This document shows positions 1 to 9,700 of a stretch of DNA of 64,000 bases, one piece after another (the stretch's first letter is position 1; each line of letters begins with the position of its first letter). The DNA is taken from assembly GCA_016722945.1 (NCBI GenBank), contig JAEQMT010000066.1, positions 238,249 through 302,248 on the forward strand, written 5' to 3'. This DNA comes from Desulfofustis sp. PB-SRB1. Its GTDB lineage: Bacteria > Desulfobacterota > Desulfobulbia > Desulfobulbales > Desulfocapsaceae. The notes under the pieces were generated by a model that saw nothing but the letters and a program-made list of their open reading frames with translations, was not told the origin of the DNA and ran no database searches. Position numbers and translations under genes: made by a program.

Positions 1-1
1 C

Positions 2-1288
2 GGGATTGACTCAATTACCGCTCAGCACAGGATTGTTGCCCATGCCCAGGAAAAAAACTTTGGCCGCGCCCAGGTAACTTACCGACTCAGGGATTGGGGA
101 ATATCACGGCAACGCTACTGGGGGGCGCCGATTCCCATGATCCATTGCCCTTCCTGCGGGGTTGTACCCGCCGCCCTGGAGGAATTGCCGATAACCCTGC
201 CCGATGACGAACCACACTCAAAAAGTGACTGCGCACCGCTGAGCCAGCGTCCTGATTTTATTGCAACCACCTGTCCTCGATGTCAAGAGCCGGCCCGGCG
301 CGAGACCGACACCATGGACACCTTCGTCGAATCGTCCTGGTATTTTGCCCGTTTTGCCTGTCCGTTGAGCAAAGAACCCCTCGATACACAGCAAGCAGAT
401 TACTGGTTGCCGGTGGATCAATACATCGGTGGCATTGAACATGCCATTCTGCATCTACTCTATGCCCGATTCTTTACCAAGGTATTGCGTGATCTCGGCT
501 ATATCAACGTCAGTGAACCATTTGCCAACCTGCTTACCCAGGGAATGGTTATCAAAGACGGGGCAAAAATGTCCAAGTCAAAAGGCAATGTCGTCGACCC
601 TGACGATCTTCTTAGTCAATACGGCGCCGACACGGTGCGGTTGTTCAGCCTGTTTGCCGCCCCTCCTGAAAAGGATCTGGAATGGAACGATCAGGGCGTC
701 GAGGGAGCCCACCGTTTTTTAAACCGGCTGTATCGAGCCATCACCATCTGCGTTCAGAAAGTAGCGGAAGATGAAGTGGTTGAAACAACGGATGTATCGG
801 ACCGAATCATCCATCGAAAAATGCATCAAACCATCAAGAAAGTTCAGTCTGATATCGAAGCTAATTTTCATTTCAACACCGCCATCAGCGCCATAATGGA
901 GCTGTTCAATCTCACCAGTGAGGAGCGCACTACCCATCGGTTCAGCCGCCCCGCCCTGCGCCAATGTTACCAAACCATCCTTGTTTTGCTCTATCCCATG
1001 GTGCCTCATTTCTGCTCGGAGATGTGGCATCTGCTGGGCAACACTACAGAACTTGAGCAGCAAACGTGGCCCGAATATGATGATGAAGCAGCACGTGAGG
1101 AACTACTGACCATCGTAGCCCAGGTATGCGGCAAGGTTCGCTCCCGCCTTCAGGTTCCTGCTGGTATCAGTGATGACACCCTACAGGAAATGGTCTTGGC
1201 CGATGCCAACGTACAGCGTTTTATCGACAATAAACCGATTAGAAAGGTAATCGTCGTCAAAAACAAACTGGTTAATGTGGTTGTGTAA
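2..1288 (+). CDS. leuS: Leucyl-tRNA synthetase, C-terminal part (5' end outside window)
   Basis: Class I aminoacyl-tRNA synthetase that charges tRNA-Leu in the cytoplasm. The reading frame is open from base 2, so the gene enters from the left edge. The motif RDWGISRQRYWGAPIP is followed by CPSCG and, later, CPRC, which are the zinc-site cysteines of bacterial LeuRS. The KMSKS signature (AKMSKSKGN) lies near base 570 and the anticodon-binding helical domain follows, ending in a normal LeuRS C-terminus. An ATG at 137 is internal and is not the start. lptE follows after 223 bases that hold a dispersed repeat; leuS-lptE adjacency is common in Desulfobacterota. The identification is secure; only the 5' boundary is missing. 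Confidence 0.97.
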   Translation, partial: GIDSITAQHRIVAHAQEKNFGRAQVTYRLRDWGISRQRYWGAPIPMIHCPSCGVVPAALEELPITLPDDEPHSKSDCAPLSQRPDFIATTCPRCQEPARRETDTMDTFVESSWYFARFACPLSKEPLDTQQADYWLPVDQYIGGIEHAILHLLYARFFTKVLRDLGYINVSEPFANLLTQGMVIKDGAKMSKSKGNVVDPDDLLSQYGADTVRLFSLFAAPPEKDLEWNDQGVEGAHRFLNRLYRAITICVQKVAEDEVVETTDVSDRIIHRKMHQTIKKVQSDIEANFHFNTAISAIMELFNLTSEERTTHRFSRPALRQCYQTILVLLYPMVPHFCSEMWHLLGNTTELEQQTWPEYDDEAAREELLTIVAQVCGKVRSRLQVPAGISDDTLQEMVLADANVQRFIDNKPIRKVIVVKNKLVNVVV

Positions 1289-1335
1289 TCAGAACGTATT
1301 GTTTAGTGTTGGGGCGGGTATATTTATACCTATGC

Positions 1336-1474
1336 GGAAGCCTTGAAAATGAGGATTTTCGTTCCCAATCAAGGCGCGAGGAACATGTTTCCATTGGCAT
1401 ATACTTGATATTGTCAGGATAAAATTTTTTGATAACAAAAATTTTAAGTGAAAAGGCCATTTTGCAAGGTTCCC
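1336..1474 (-). repeat. MITE-like ~140-bp dispersed repeat, copy A
   Basis: Intergenic copy between leuS and lptE, in reverse orientation relative to the best copies at 28.2 and 47.8 kb. It begins GGAAGCCTTGAAAATGAGG and ends GGCCATTTTGCAAGGTTCCC, so its ends are inverted repeats of each other. Its right end runs into an extra perfect 8-bp hairpin, GGTTCCCG/CGGGAACC, at 1468-1492, just before the lptE ribosome-binding site. That hairpin could affect read-through or translation of lptE, which is inference. Confidence 0.8.
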
Positions 1475-1511
1475 GTGAATCTTGCGGGAACCTCGATTAT
1501 AGGAGTAACCG

Positions 1512-2036
1512 GTGAATAACTTAGTACTAGGTTTGACCACCTTTCTAGTTGGTGCTCTGCTCTTCTCGGCATGCGGCTATCACAACCCCTACGTGTACAC
1601 TGGTCCGACAAAATCAATCTACGTCACCACCTGGTCAAATCGCACCAGTGAACTCCTTCTGGATGCGAAAATATACCAGGCGCTGCTAAGATGGTATCAG
1701 AAATCAGGTTCCCTTCGAGTTACCAAAACCAAAGAAGGCGCCGACTATATCCTGGCTGGTGAAGTTATCTCCATTGACCGTCCAAGCCTTACGTTTCGCG
1801 GTACAAACACCACCACTCAGGTAAATTTACGTCTGCGTGTTCGCTATGTTCTCAAGGATCTCGTTTCCGATGAAATCGTTGTCGAACAGCCATCGGAGGA
1901 GTGGATCGAACCATACCGCGTCGGTGCCGATTCAACCCGGACGCGCGATAATGAAGATGAAGCGCTGGAAACCATTATCGACGAACTCTCCCAGAGTATC
2001 TACCAGCGCTCTCTGCTTGAGTTTTCCCAAAGATAG
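1512..2036 (+). CDS. lptE: LPS-assembly lipoprotein LptE
   Basis: Outer-membrane lipoprotein that plugs and folds the LptD translocon delivering LPS to the cell surface. The 174-residue product has an N-terminal hydrophobic signal with lipobox LFSAC (Cys about residue 21), then a domain rich in beta-strand with the usual LptE pattern: a short NRT segment, a GEV strand and a late acidic helix. The start is GTG, preceded by AGGAG at 1501-1505. The position after leuS and before dusB fits LptE genes in this phylum. LptE sequences are poorly conserved, so the call rests on lipobox, length, fold pattern and context together. Confidence 0.85.
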   Translation: MNNLVLGLTTFLVGALLFSACGYHNPYVYTGPTKSIYVTTWSNRTSELLLDAKIYQALLRWYQKSGSLRVTKTKEGADYILAGEVISIDRPSLTFRGTNTTTQVNLRLRVRYVLKDLVSDEIVVEQPSEEWIEPYRVGADSTRTRDNEDEALETIIDELSQSIYQRSLLEFSQR

Positions 2037-2065
2037 CACGCCGCCGTCCCAGCATTTTTTCTCAT

Positions 2066-3085
2066 TTGCCCAGCTCAACCGACTCTTTTTCTTCTGCCGG
2101 TACTAAGGAAAACCGCTGCCCGGCAGCGGCATCCGGACCCTTTTCCATCGGCACTATCACGCTGGGAAACCGGTTAGTACTGGCGCCGCTTGCCGGCTAT
2201 TCCAACCTCGCCTTTCGTTTGATCTGCCTGCAGTGCGGCGCCGGTCTGGCGGTGTCTGAGATGATCAGCAGTCACGGCCTCGCCTATGGACAGAAGAAAA
2301 CGCTTAACTTACTGCAAACCTGTGCCGACGAGAACGTCTTCGTTGCCCAGCTTTTCGGGGCCGAACCCTCCATAATGGCTGAAGCAGCCACTGTGCTGAA
2401 TTCACATAAAGTCGATATCGTCGATATAAATATGGGCTGTCCGGTAAAGAAAGTTACCAAACGAGGCGCCGGTGCCGCCCTTATGGCAGATATCACCCGG
2501 GCATCTGAGATTATCGACGCCGTTATCTCCGCTACCAGTAAACCGGTTACCGTCAAACTACGGGTCGGGGTACACAATGACCAGATTACCGTGTTTGACC
2601 TTGCCCACCAAGCAGATAAACTCGGTGCCGCCGCGATCACCGTGCATGGCCGCACCTGGAAACAGGGGTTTTCCGGTCTGGCGGACTGGGATATTATCCG
2701 CCGCGTCAAGCGAAGCGTATCAATTCCGGTCATCGGCAACGGCGACATCACCTCATATCACCAGGCAGCGACGGCCCTCAGCGAGTGGGGGTGTGATGCG
2801 GTGATGATCGGCCGGGCCGCGATCGGCAACCCGTGGGTTTTCTCACCCTCGGGCACCCCTCCCGAATCCGCGGCAATAACCGCTACGGCACTGCACCACC
2901 TTGATCTGATCAGCCGGTTTCATGGTCATCTGACCCATAGTCCCGGCCTTATCAAAAATCAGATCAGTCGTTACTTCAAGGGTTTTGCGGGAGCCTCCAC
3001 ATGGCGCCGCCGGATCAATGAATCATCCACTATCAATGACCTAAGGACTCTGCTGACAAACCATGCTGAGCATTACAAGTTCTAG
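2066..3085 (+). CDS. dusB: tRNA-dihydrouridine synthase (DusB-like)
   Basis: FMN-dependent TIM-barrel reductase that converts uridine to dihydrouridine in the tRNA D-loop. Visible signatures are the N-terminal barrel strand LVLAPLAGYSN, the active-site segment NMGCPVKKVTKRGAG with the catalytic cysteine, VTVKLRVG, ITVHGRT and the late phosphate-binding GNGDI and IGRAAIGNPW segments. The start used is a TTG, leaving an extension of about 25 residues before the conserved FSIGTITLGNRLVLAP; the true start could be slightly different. The last four bases overlap the 3' end of priA on the other strand. Confidence 0.93.
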   Translation: MPSSTDSFSSAGTKENRCPAAASGPFSIGTITLGNRLVLAPLAGYSNLAFRLICLQCGAGLAVSEMISSHGLAYGQKKTLNLLQTCADENVFVAQLFGAEPSIMAEAATVLNSHKVDIVDINMGCPVKKVTKRGAGAALMADITRASEIIDAVISATSKPVTVKLRVGVHNDQITVFDLAHQADKLGAAAITVHGRTWKQGFSGLADWDIIRRVKRSVSIPVIGNGDITSYHQAATALSEWGCDAVMIGRAAIGNPWVFSPSGTPPESAAITATALHHLDLISRFHGHLTHSPGLIKNQISRYFKGFAGASTWRRRINESSTINDLRTLLTNHAEHYKF

Positions 3086-5613
3086 AGCATACTTTCCGGA
3101 TCAACATCGATTATGACGGTTCCGGCTTTGGCGACAGCTCTATTTCTGTCTACAAAATCTACCAAATCGTGCAGTACCCCAAGATCCATCGACTTTATAA
3201 TAAATTGGTAACGGTAATAGTCCCGCAACTTCTCCAGAGGTGCCGGCGCCGGCCCTAAAAGCTGAACCGATGTAACCTGCCCATGGCGAGCGCACCACGA
3301 TTGTGCCGCCTCCAGTAACTGATGGGCGCCCAGGCGGGCGGAATTGAGATCTTTATGCTCGATGCGGATGAGCACCAGACGGGAAAACGGTGGGAAGCCG
3401 ACACTTTTCCTGATCTGCTGTTCGCATTCGGCCATCTCTTCATAACCATGGCGGGTGGCCATAGATATCGCATAATGGTTAGGCTGCATTGTCTGAATGA
3501 TTACCCGACCGGCTTCATCGCCGCGACCGGCCCGCCCCGCTACCTGAGATATGAGCTGATAGGTCTTTTCGGCGGCCCGGAAGTCTGGAAATGACAAACT
3601 GGTGTCTGCCGAGATTATACCCACCAGGGTGACGCGGGGAAAATGCAACCCTTTGGCGATCATCTGGGTGCCGATGAGAACATCGATCTCATGGTTTTTC
3701 ATCCGGTTGATCACATCCAGCACCTGAGTGCGATCCGTTGCGGTATCTGAATCCAGTCGGCCGATCCGCGCGGTCGGCATGAGAGTTTCCAGCTCGCTGA
3801 CCACCCGTTCGGTACCAAAGCCGATTGGGTGAAGCCGGGTCGAGCCGCATGTGGGACACGCGCTATCAGCAGCTTGTCGAAAGCCGCAGTAGTGACACAA
3901 CAATGTCCGACTATGATGATGCAGATGTAAACCAATGTTACAATGAACACACTCAACCTGCCGACCACACTCAACGCAGATAACCGAAGAGGCAAATCCA
4001 CGCCGGTTGAGCAGCAACATGCTCTGATATCGATTGGCAAAGTTGTCCAGCAGCTCCGTTTTCAATCTATCATGAAAAATACGGTCACGAAGCAGTCTAC
4101 CGGCAGGTTTTCTAAGATCAACCACCTCCACGTGAGGTAATCGCTGGCCGCCGATCCGGCCGGCCATGGTGATAAGCTGATATTTACCGCTTTTAGCGTG
4201 GTAGTAGCTCTGCACGGCCGGTGTAGCCGAACCGAGAATTACCGTGGCATTGACTTGTCTGGCGCGCATCAAGGCAACGTCGCGCCCGTTATAGCGCAGC
4301 CCCTCCTCCTGCTTGTAACCGCCGTCATGTTCTTCATCGACAATTATCAAACCGGGTGAGTCAAGTGGAGCAAAAACAGCCGAGCGGGCGCCGATTAACA
4401 CCCTTGCATCGCCATCAAGTACACGACCCCACTCATCATAGCGGGCGCCTCTGCTTAAGCCGGAATGAAGCACTGCCACCTTCTCGCCAAAACGGGAGAT
4501 AAAATACGGTTCGATTTGGGTGGCCAGGGCAATTTCCGGCACCAGGATCAGCACCCCCCGCCCTTGTGCCAAAGAGACTTCTGCCGCCTTCAGATACACC
4601 TCGGTTTTTCCACTTCCGGTTATCCCATGGAGCAAAAACGTGGCCGGCTCTCGAGCGTGTAACGCAGAGGTGATCCGGCTGATGGCATGCAACTGTTCAG
4701 CGGTGTGTTCAGCAGGTTCACTATACAGAGGCAGCAGCTCACCCAGTGGGCCGCGATACATACGGCGCTGGTCAATGTGAATTAATCTCTTGTGGGCAAG
4801 CCTGGAAACAATGCGAACTCCATGGGGATAGAGATCGGCCAGCTCTTTCTTGGGGACCTCGTCTCTATTGATTCGGTGCTGAAGAAACAAGAGCGCCACA
4901 AGGGTTTTTGCCTCCGCCGCGCTGATCCCATACGTCTTGAACCTGTCGCGCAGCGAGCTGATCTCGCCTGGCCATGTTGCATGGCAAACTTCTAATTCAG
5001 AAAGCATACGGTACGTACCCGCCAGCATGCGATAGCAGGTCTCATAACGCTTTGCTACTCGGTCAGGGACAGCCTCCCGCGAAAGTACCAGCACATTTTT
5101 CTCAACAAGCTCATCGATGAGGCGCCGGTCTTTGCTGCTCTGTAAAAGCCGCTTTGTCTCAGACCCGGTGAGGACGTTTCCAGCCAACAGGGCTTGCACC
5201 CAGCTACATTGTTCCCGGTATTGTTTAAGGGCAAGGCGAGCACCCTCGCCATCACTGAGGCACAGACACACGCTACTCTTACGGGTCAACCCGGACGGCA
5301 GGGCCTGACGGATAACCAGTCCCAGGGGATAGTGATAGTAGTCCGCCACCCATCTAAAAAGATCAACCATGGAAGCGGGAAAGAGCGGGCTATCATCGAT
5401 ACACTCAAGAGCCGGCTTGAGTTTGAATTTACTTTTCCTGACAGGTCCGGCACCGACCACATAACCGATGCATGATCGGCGGCCAAGCGGAACCTCTAGC
5501 CTTTTGCCGATAAACGTCTCACCGGTATCACCATCATCGCACTCAGAGTGAGGTGGCAGATAGCTATAGGTTTCGCGGACGGGGGCGGAAACCGCCACCT
5601 CCAGTTGGATCAT
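3082..5613 (-). CDS. priA: Primosomal protein N' (PriA replication-restart helicase)
   Basis: Superfamily 2 3'-5' DNA helicase that recognises abandoned forks and reloads the replisome. The 843-residue protein has the N-terminal DNA-binding region, Walker A GITGSGKTEVYL, a DEEH Walker B box, the paired zinc-binding cysteine motifs (CVECGRQVECVHC and CHYCG...CPTCGS) inserted between the helicase lobes, and the C-terminal GTQMIAKG and QVAGRAGR motifs. Its ATG overlaps the galU stop as ATGA, so the two genes are translationally coupled. Length and motif order are standard. Confidence 0.97.
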   Translation of the reverse strand: MIQLEVAVSAPVRETYSYLPPHSECDDGDTGETFIGKRLEVPLGRRSCIGYVVGAGPVRKSKFKLKPALECIDDSPLFPASMVDLFRWVADYYHYPLGLVIRQALPSGLTRKSSVCLCLSDGEGARLALKQYREQCSWVQALLAGNVLTGSETKRLLQSSKDRRLIDELVEKNVLVLSREAVPDRVAKRYETCYRMLAGTYRMLSELEVCHATWPGEISSLRDRFKTYGISAAEAKTLVALLFLQHRINRDEVPKKELADLYPHGVRIVSRLAHKRLIHIDQRRMYRGPLGELLPLYSEPAEHTAEQLHAISRITSALHAREPATFLLHGITGSGKTEVYLKAAEVSLAQGRGVLILVPEIALATQIEPYFISRFGEKVAVLHSGLSRGARYDEWGRVLDGDARVLIGARSAVFAPLDSPGLIIVDEEHDGGYKQEEGLRYNGRDVALMRARQVNATVILGSATPAVQSYYHAKSGKYQLITMAGRIGGQRLPHVEVVDLRKPAGRLLRDRIFHDRLKTELLDNFANRYQSMLLLNRRGFASSVICVECGRQVECVHCNIGLHLHHHSRTLLCHYCGFRQAADSACPTCGSTRLHPIGFGTERVVSELETLMPTARIGRLDSDTATDRTQVLDVINRMKNHEIDVLIGTQMIAKGLHFPRVTLVGIISADTSLSFPDFRAAEKTYQLISQVAGRAGRGDEAGRVIIQTMQPNHYAISMATRHGYEEMAECEQQIRKSVGFPPFSRLVLIRIEHKDLNSARLGAHQLLEAAQSWCARHGQVTSVQLLGPAPAPLEKLRDYYRYQFIIKSMDLGVLHDLVDFVDRNRAVAKAGTVIIDVDPESML

Positions 5614-6482
5614 AATGTGGCGGCGATCTCCTTGATGTGCTGCCTGAACTGGGCGCCGATCTCGGCGTGCTTCATCCCATATGCCACCACCGCCTGTAAG
5701 AAGCCGAATTTATCACCGGCATCATAGCAGGTTCCGGTAAACTCATAGGCGAACATCGACCGTTGCTTGCTGAGCGCCAGTAAGGCGTCGGTCAGTTGGA
5801 TTTCGCCTCCGTGGCCCGGGGTGGTCCCGCTTAAGATCTCAAAAATTTCAGGTTTCAATATGTAGCGGCCGATAATGGCCAGATCGGAATCGGTAGTTCC
5901 CGGGGCCGGTTTTTCAACCATGCGGACGACCCGAAAGGTATTGTCGCGCCCGTTCGGTTCGCCTTCGACAATACCGTAACGCTGCCTATGCTCAGGAGCC
6001 ACTCGCTGTACCGCAACGATTGACTCGCCGACGTCCTCATACAGATCAAGCATCTGCTTGGCGCAGGGTACCGTGCTGAGTACCAGATCATCTCCCAGAC
6101 AGACCATGAACGGTTCGTTGCCGACGATGTGACGAGCACTCCAGATGGCATGGCCGAGACCAAGCGGTTTTTTCTGGCGAACCGAAACGATATCAATAAG
6201 ATTTGATATCATATCGAGCTCTTTACCCAGCGCCGTTTTCTTTTTCTCCTTGAGGATCGCATCAAGCTGGTAATCATAATCGAAATGGTTTTCGATAGCC
6301 GATTTACCATCGCTGGTGATAAAAATGATCTGCTCAATACCGGAGTTAACCACCTCCTCGACGATATATTGGATTGTCGGCCGATCCACTATGGTCAACA
6401 TTTCCTTGGGAATCGCCTTGGTGGCTGGTAAAAATCTGGTACCGAGACCGGCAACAGGGATCACTGCTTTTCTTACTTTCAT
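5610..6482 (-). CDS. galU: UTP-glucose-1-phosphate uridylyltransferase
   Basis: Makes UDP-glucose from UTP and glucose-1-phosphate; UDP-glucose feeds the surface glycans encoded later in the window. The 290-residue product begins with the nucleotidyltransferase signature VIPVAGLGTRFLPATKAIPK and carries GLGHAIW, the metal-binding LGDD and the VEKP segment, all typical of GalU. It is the first gene of a pair with priA. The ATG at 6482 is the natural start. The upstream region holds dispersed repeat copy B. Confidence 0.96.
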   Translation of the reverse strand: MKVRKAVIPVAGLGTRFLPATKAIPKEMLTIVDRPTIQYIVEEVVNSGIEQIIFITSDGKSAIENHFDYDYQLDAILKEKKKTALGKELDMISNLIDIVSVRQKKPLGLGHAIWSARHIVGNEPFMVCLGDDLVLSTVPCAKQMLDLYEDVGESIVAVQRVAPEHRQRYGIVEGEPNGRDNTFRVVRMVEKPAPGTTDSDLAIIGRYILKPEIFEILSGTTPGHGGEIQLTDALLALSKQRSMFAYEFTGTCYDAGDKFGFLQAVVAYGMKHAEIGAQFRQHIKEIAATL

Positions 6483-6507
6483 TGCTTCTCTCTTCTCGTT
6501 AAACGTT

Positions 6508-6650
6508 TGGGTTTTTTGAATAATGAGACTTTCCGCTCAAGATCGCAGCGCCAGAAACATGTTGCCGCAGGTATATACCTACAAATGCCTGGAAAAGATT
6601 CTTAAAGCATCGAGGAGGTTGGGCGAAAAGGCGATTTTAAGCGGCTCCCG
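6508..6650 (-). repeat. MITE-like ~140-bp dispersed repeat, copy B (diverged)
   Basis: Most diverged recognisable copy, in the divergent galU/hrpA intergenic region. Read on the minus strand it retains the blocks CGCCTTTTCGCCCAACCTC, TACCTGCGG, GGCGC...CGATCTTGA and AAAGTCTCATTATTCAA at the same spacing as the copies at 28.2 and 47.8 kb. If it is transcribed or folds, it lies in the 5' region of hrpA and galU. Confidence 0.65.
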
Positions 6651-6717
6651 TTAAATTGACTTGTAGAGTATCAAACCGGTCATTTAACCACAAATAGCTT
6701 TTATCAGCTATCGATTT

Positions 6718-9700
6718 ATGGAATTTTCCTGCCCATCACATCTTCCCATCGCCCCCTATTGCGATGAAATTTCCTCCCTGCTGAAAAAGCATCCGGTACT
6801 CATCGTCGCCGGAGAGACGGGCTGCGGCAAAACAACGCAACTGCCGAAGCTCTGTCTCACTAATCATCTCGACACATCGGGTATCATCGGCTGTACCCAA
6901 CCCCGCCGGGTCGCCGCCGCATCGGTAGCGGTCCGAGTTAGTCAGGAATTGGGAAAATACGGCCATCTGGTCGGTCACAAGGTTCGTTTTCACGATAAAA
7001 CCACCCCCCACACCCGCATCAAATTTATGACCGACGGCATCCTGCTGGCGGAAACCAGACAGGATCGCATGCTTCAGAACTATTCGACAATTATTGTCGA
7101 CGAGGCCCATGAGCGAAGCCTCAACATCGACTTTCTTCTCGGCTATCTTACCAGACTTCTTAAAAAAAGAGAGGATCTGTCGGTAATTATCACCTCCGCC
7201 ACCATCGATACCAAACGGTTTTCCAGCCACTTCAACGATGCTCCGGTGGTGCTGATCGAGGGTCGTTCATACCCCATTGACATTCGCTACGAGCCCATCC
7301 CGGACGATGATGATCAGAACAACTATCTTGATCATTGTGTCGGAGTGGTTAAACACCTGATAGCCAATGAACCCCCCGGTGATACTCTGGTCTTTCTGCC
7401 GACGGAAAACGACATTCACCTCGCCGGTAAAATGCTCTCCGACCTCGGCCCCAACCACCTCGTTCTTCCGCTCTATGGACGGCTGCCCTTTAAGGATCAA
7501 CAGCGGATATTTACCCATACAAACAAGACCAAGATCGTCATTGCCACCAACGTAGCGGAGACATCGGTGACGGTCCCCGGTATTCGCTATGTGATTGACT
7601 CCGGTCTGGCCCGTATTTCCAGATACAACCATCGCCAGCGCATTGTCAGCTTGCCGGTAAGCCGTATATCGCAATCGAGCTGCAACCAGCGGGCCGGCCG
7701 TTGCGGGCGGGTTGGCCCCGGGTTGTGCCTGCGCCTGTTCAGCTACGAGGATTTTCTCGATCGAGATCAATTCTCATTGCCGGAGATTCAGCGTGCCAAT
7801 CTTGCCGAAGTCATCTTGCAGATGATCTATCTGGGACTTGGCAAGCCGGCTGAGTTCGATTTTATCGATCCGCCGTCAACGGCGTCAATTCGTAGCGGGT
7901 ATCGATTGCTGGAAGAACTCGACGCCTTAAACCCCATGCAGAAACTGACTAAAACCGGCTCAATCATGGCCCGGCTCCCGGTCGATCCCCTCATCTCCCG
8001 TATTCTGATCGAGGCCTCCAGACGCGACTGTTTGCGAGAAATTACCATAATCGCCGCTGCTCTGGCTATTCAGGATCCGCGTGTTCGGCCTCCGGCACAG
8101 ACCAGCGAAGCGGACAATGCCCACGCCACATGGCATCATCCACACTCAGATTTTCTTGCCTATATCAATCTCTGGGACCACTGTTTCTCAGAGATGAAAC
8201 CTTTTTCATGGTCTGCCCTCAAGCGTTTCTGTAAAACTCACTATCTTTCTGTTCAGCGTATGCGTGAATGGATTGACCTGCACGATCAACTCCGGATGCT
8301 GCTCACCAAACGATTTAAATACAGACTCAATACCCGGGCCGCTCCCTACGACGCCATTCACCAGAGCCTGCTCACTGGGCTCTTCATGTTCTCAGCAAGC
8401 CGTCAAAAATCCTCAACATACAGTGCCACCAATTCACGGGAGGTAGTAATACACCCGTCCTCCAGCCAGTGTAAAAAAGGCGGCGATCTGATCATGGCGG
8501 CGCATTTTCTGCGAACCAGTCAACTTTTTGCCCACACCGTGGCCAAGATCGAGCCGCAATGGCTCGAAAACGTTGCTGAGCGATGGTGCTCGTATCATTG
8601 GACAAACATACAATGGGACAAAAAGAGCGGCCGGGTCATTGCCGATGAACAGGTGAGTTTGCGCGGCCTGATATTTATATCAGGCAGGCGGGTCAACTAC
8701 CCCCATCGAGATCCTCAAAATATCGATCAGGCACGCGAATTGTTCATCAGAGAGGGGCTGCTTGCCGGCAAACTTTACAAGCCGCCCACTTTTTTAAAGA
8801 GCAATATGGCGTTGGTGGACTCCTACCGCGAGTATGAAGATAAAATCAGGCAGAAAAACATCATCATCGACGATGAGGCAATGTTTGGCTTCTACCATAA
8901 TCGTCTGCCCGCTGACGTCTATGACAGCGCTACCCTACACCGATACCTTAAAAGAGAGGGTGGCAAGAGGCTTACAATGACAGAAGAGGATATCCTCGGC
9001 CGCATACCGGATCGATCAGAATTTTTCGACTATCCAGACCATTTAAGTTACGGCAACCTCACCTTGCCCCTCTCCTATCATTTTGAACCGGGACACCCTG
9101 ATGACGGGGTCACCGTCACGATATTCGTAGATTTGCTGGACTCGGTACGAGATGATTTCTTTGAATGGCTTGTCCCGGGTCTGCTGGTGGAAAAAACTCT
9201 CGTCATTCTCAAAGGTTTCCCTAAAAGAATACGCAAACAGTTGGTTCCACTGAACCATTCGGCTGAACGTCTGCTTGACGGAATGACCCCCTACCAGGGA
9301 AACTACTATCAACAACTGGCTGGACGTATATTTACCCTGTTTAAGCTGGGTATCCAACCGGACGACTGGCTCCGAGACATCCCCGACCACCTGAGAATGC
9401 GTTTTGTAATCGTCGATGGCACGGATAAGGAAATAACCTCTGGCCGAGACCTTGGATTTTTGCGAAAAACCATGCATGGTAAAAATCCGCACGAGCAGGC
9501 CAGCATCGATAAGAAAGCGCAGGAGATAATCGATCAGGCGGCGGAGAAGATTTTTACCGATTACCAGTTTGATCATTATCCGAACCACTTATGCCTGCGC
9601 AACGAAGTTGGAGAGATCACCGGCATGCGATATGCGGCGCTTGATTTGGCGTCAGGTCAGCAAGGTGTCAAACTGATCTATGTAGATAGCCGGGAAGAGG

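Noticed and set aside
137..1288. A complete 383-residue gene starting at ATG 137
   Set aside because: LeuRS homology (RDWGISRQRYWG) extends upstream in frame to base 2, so the ATG is internal.
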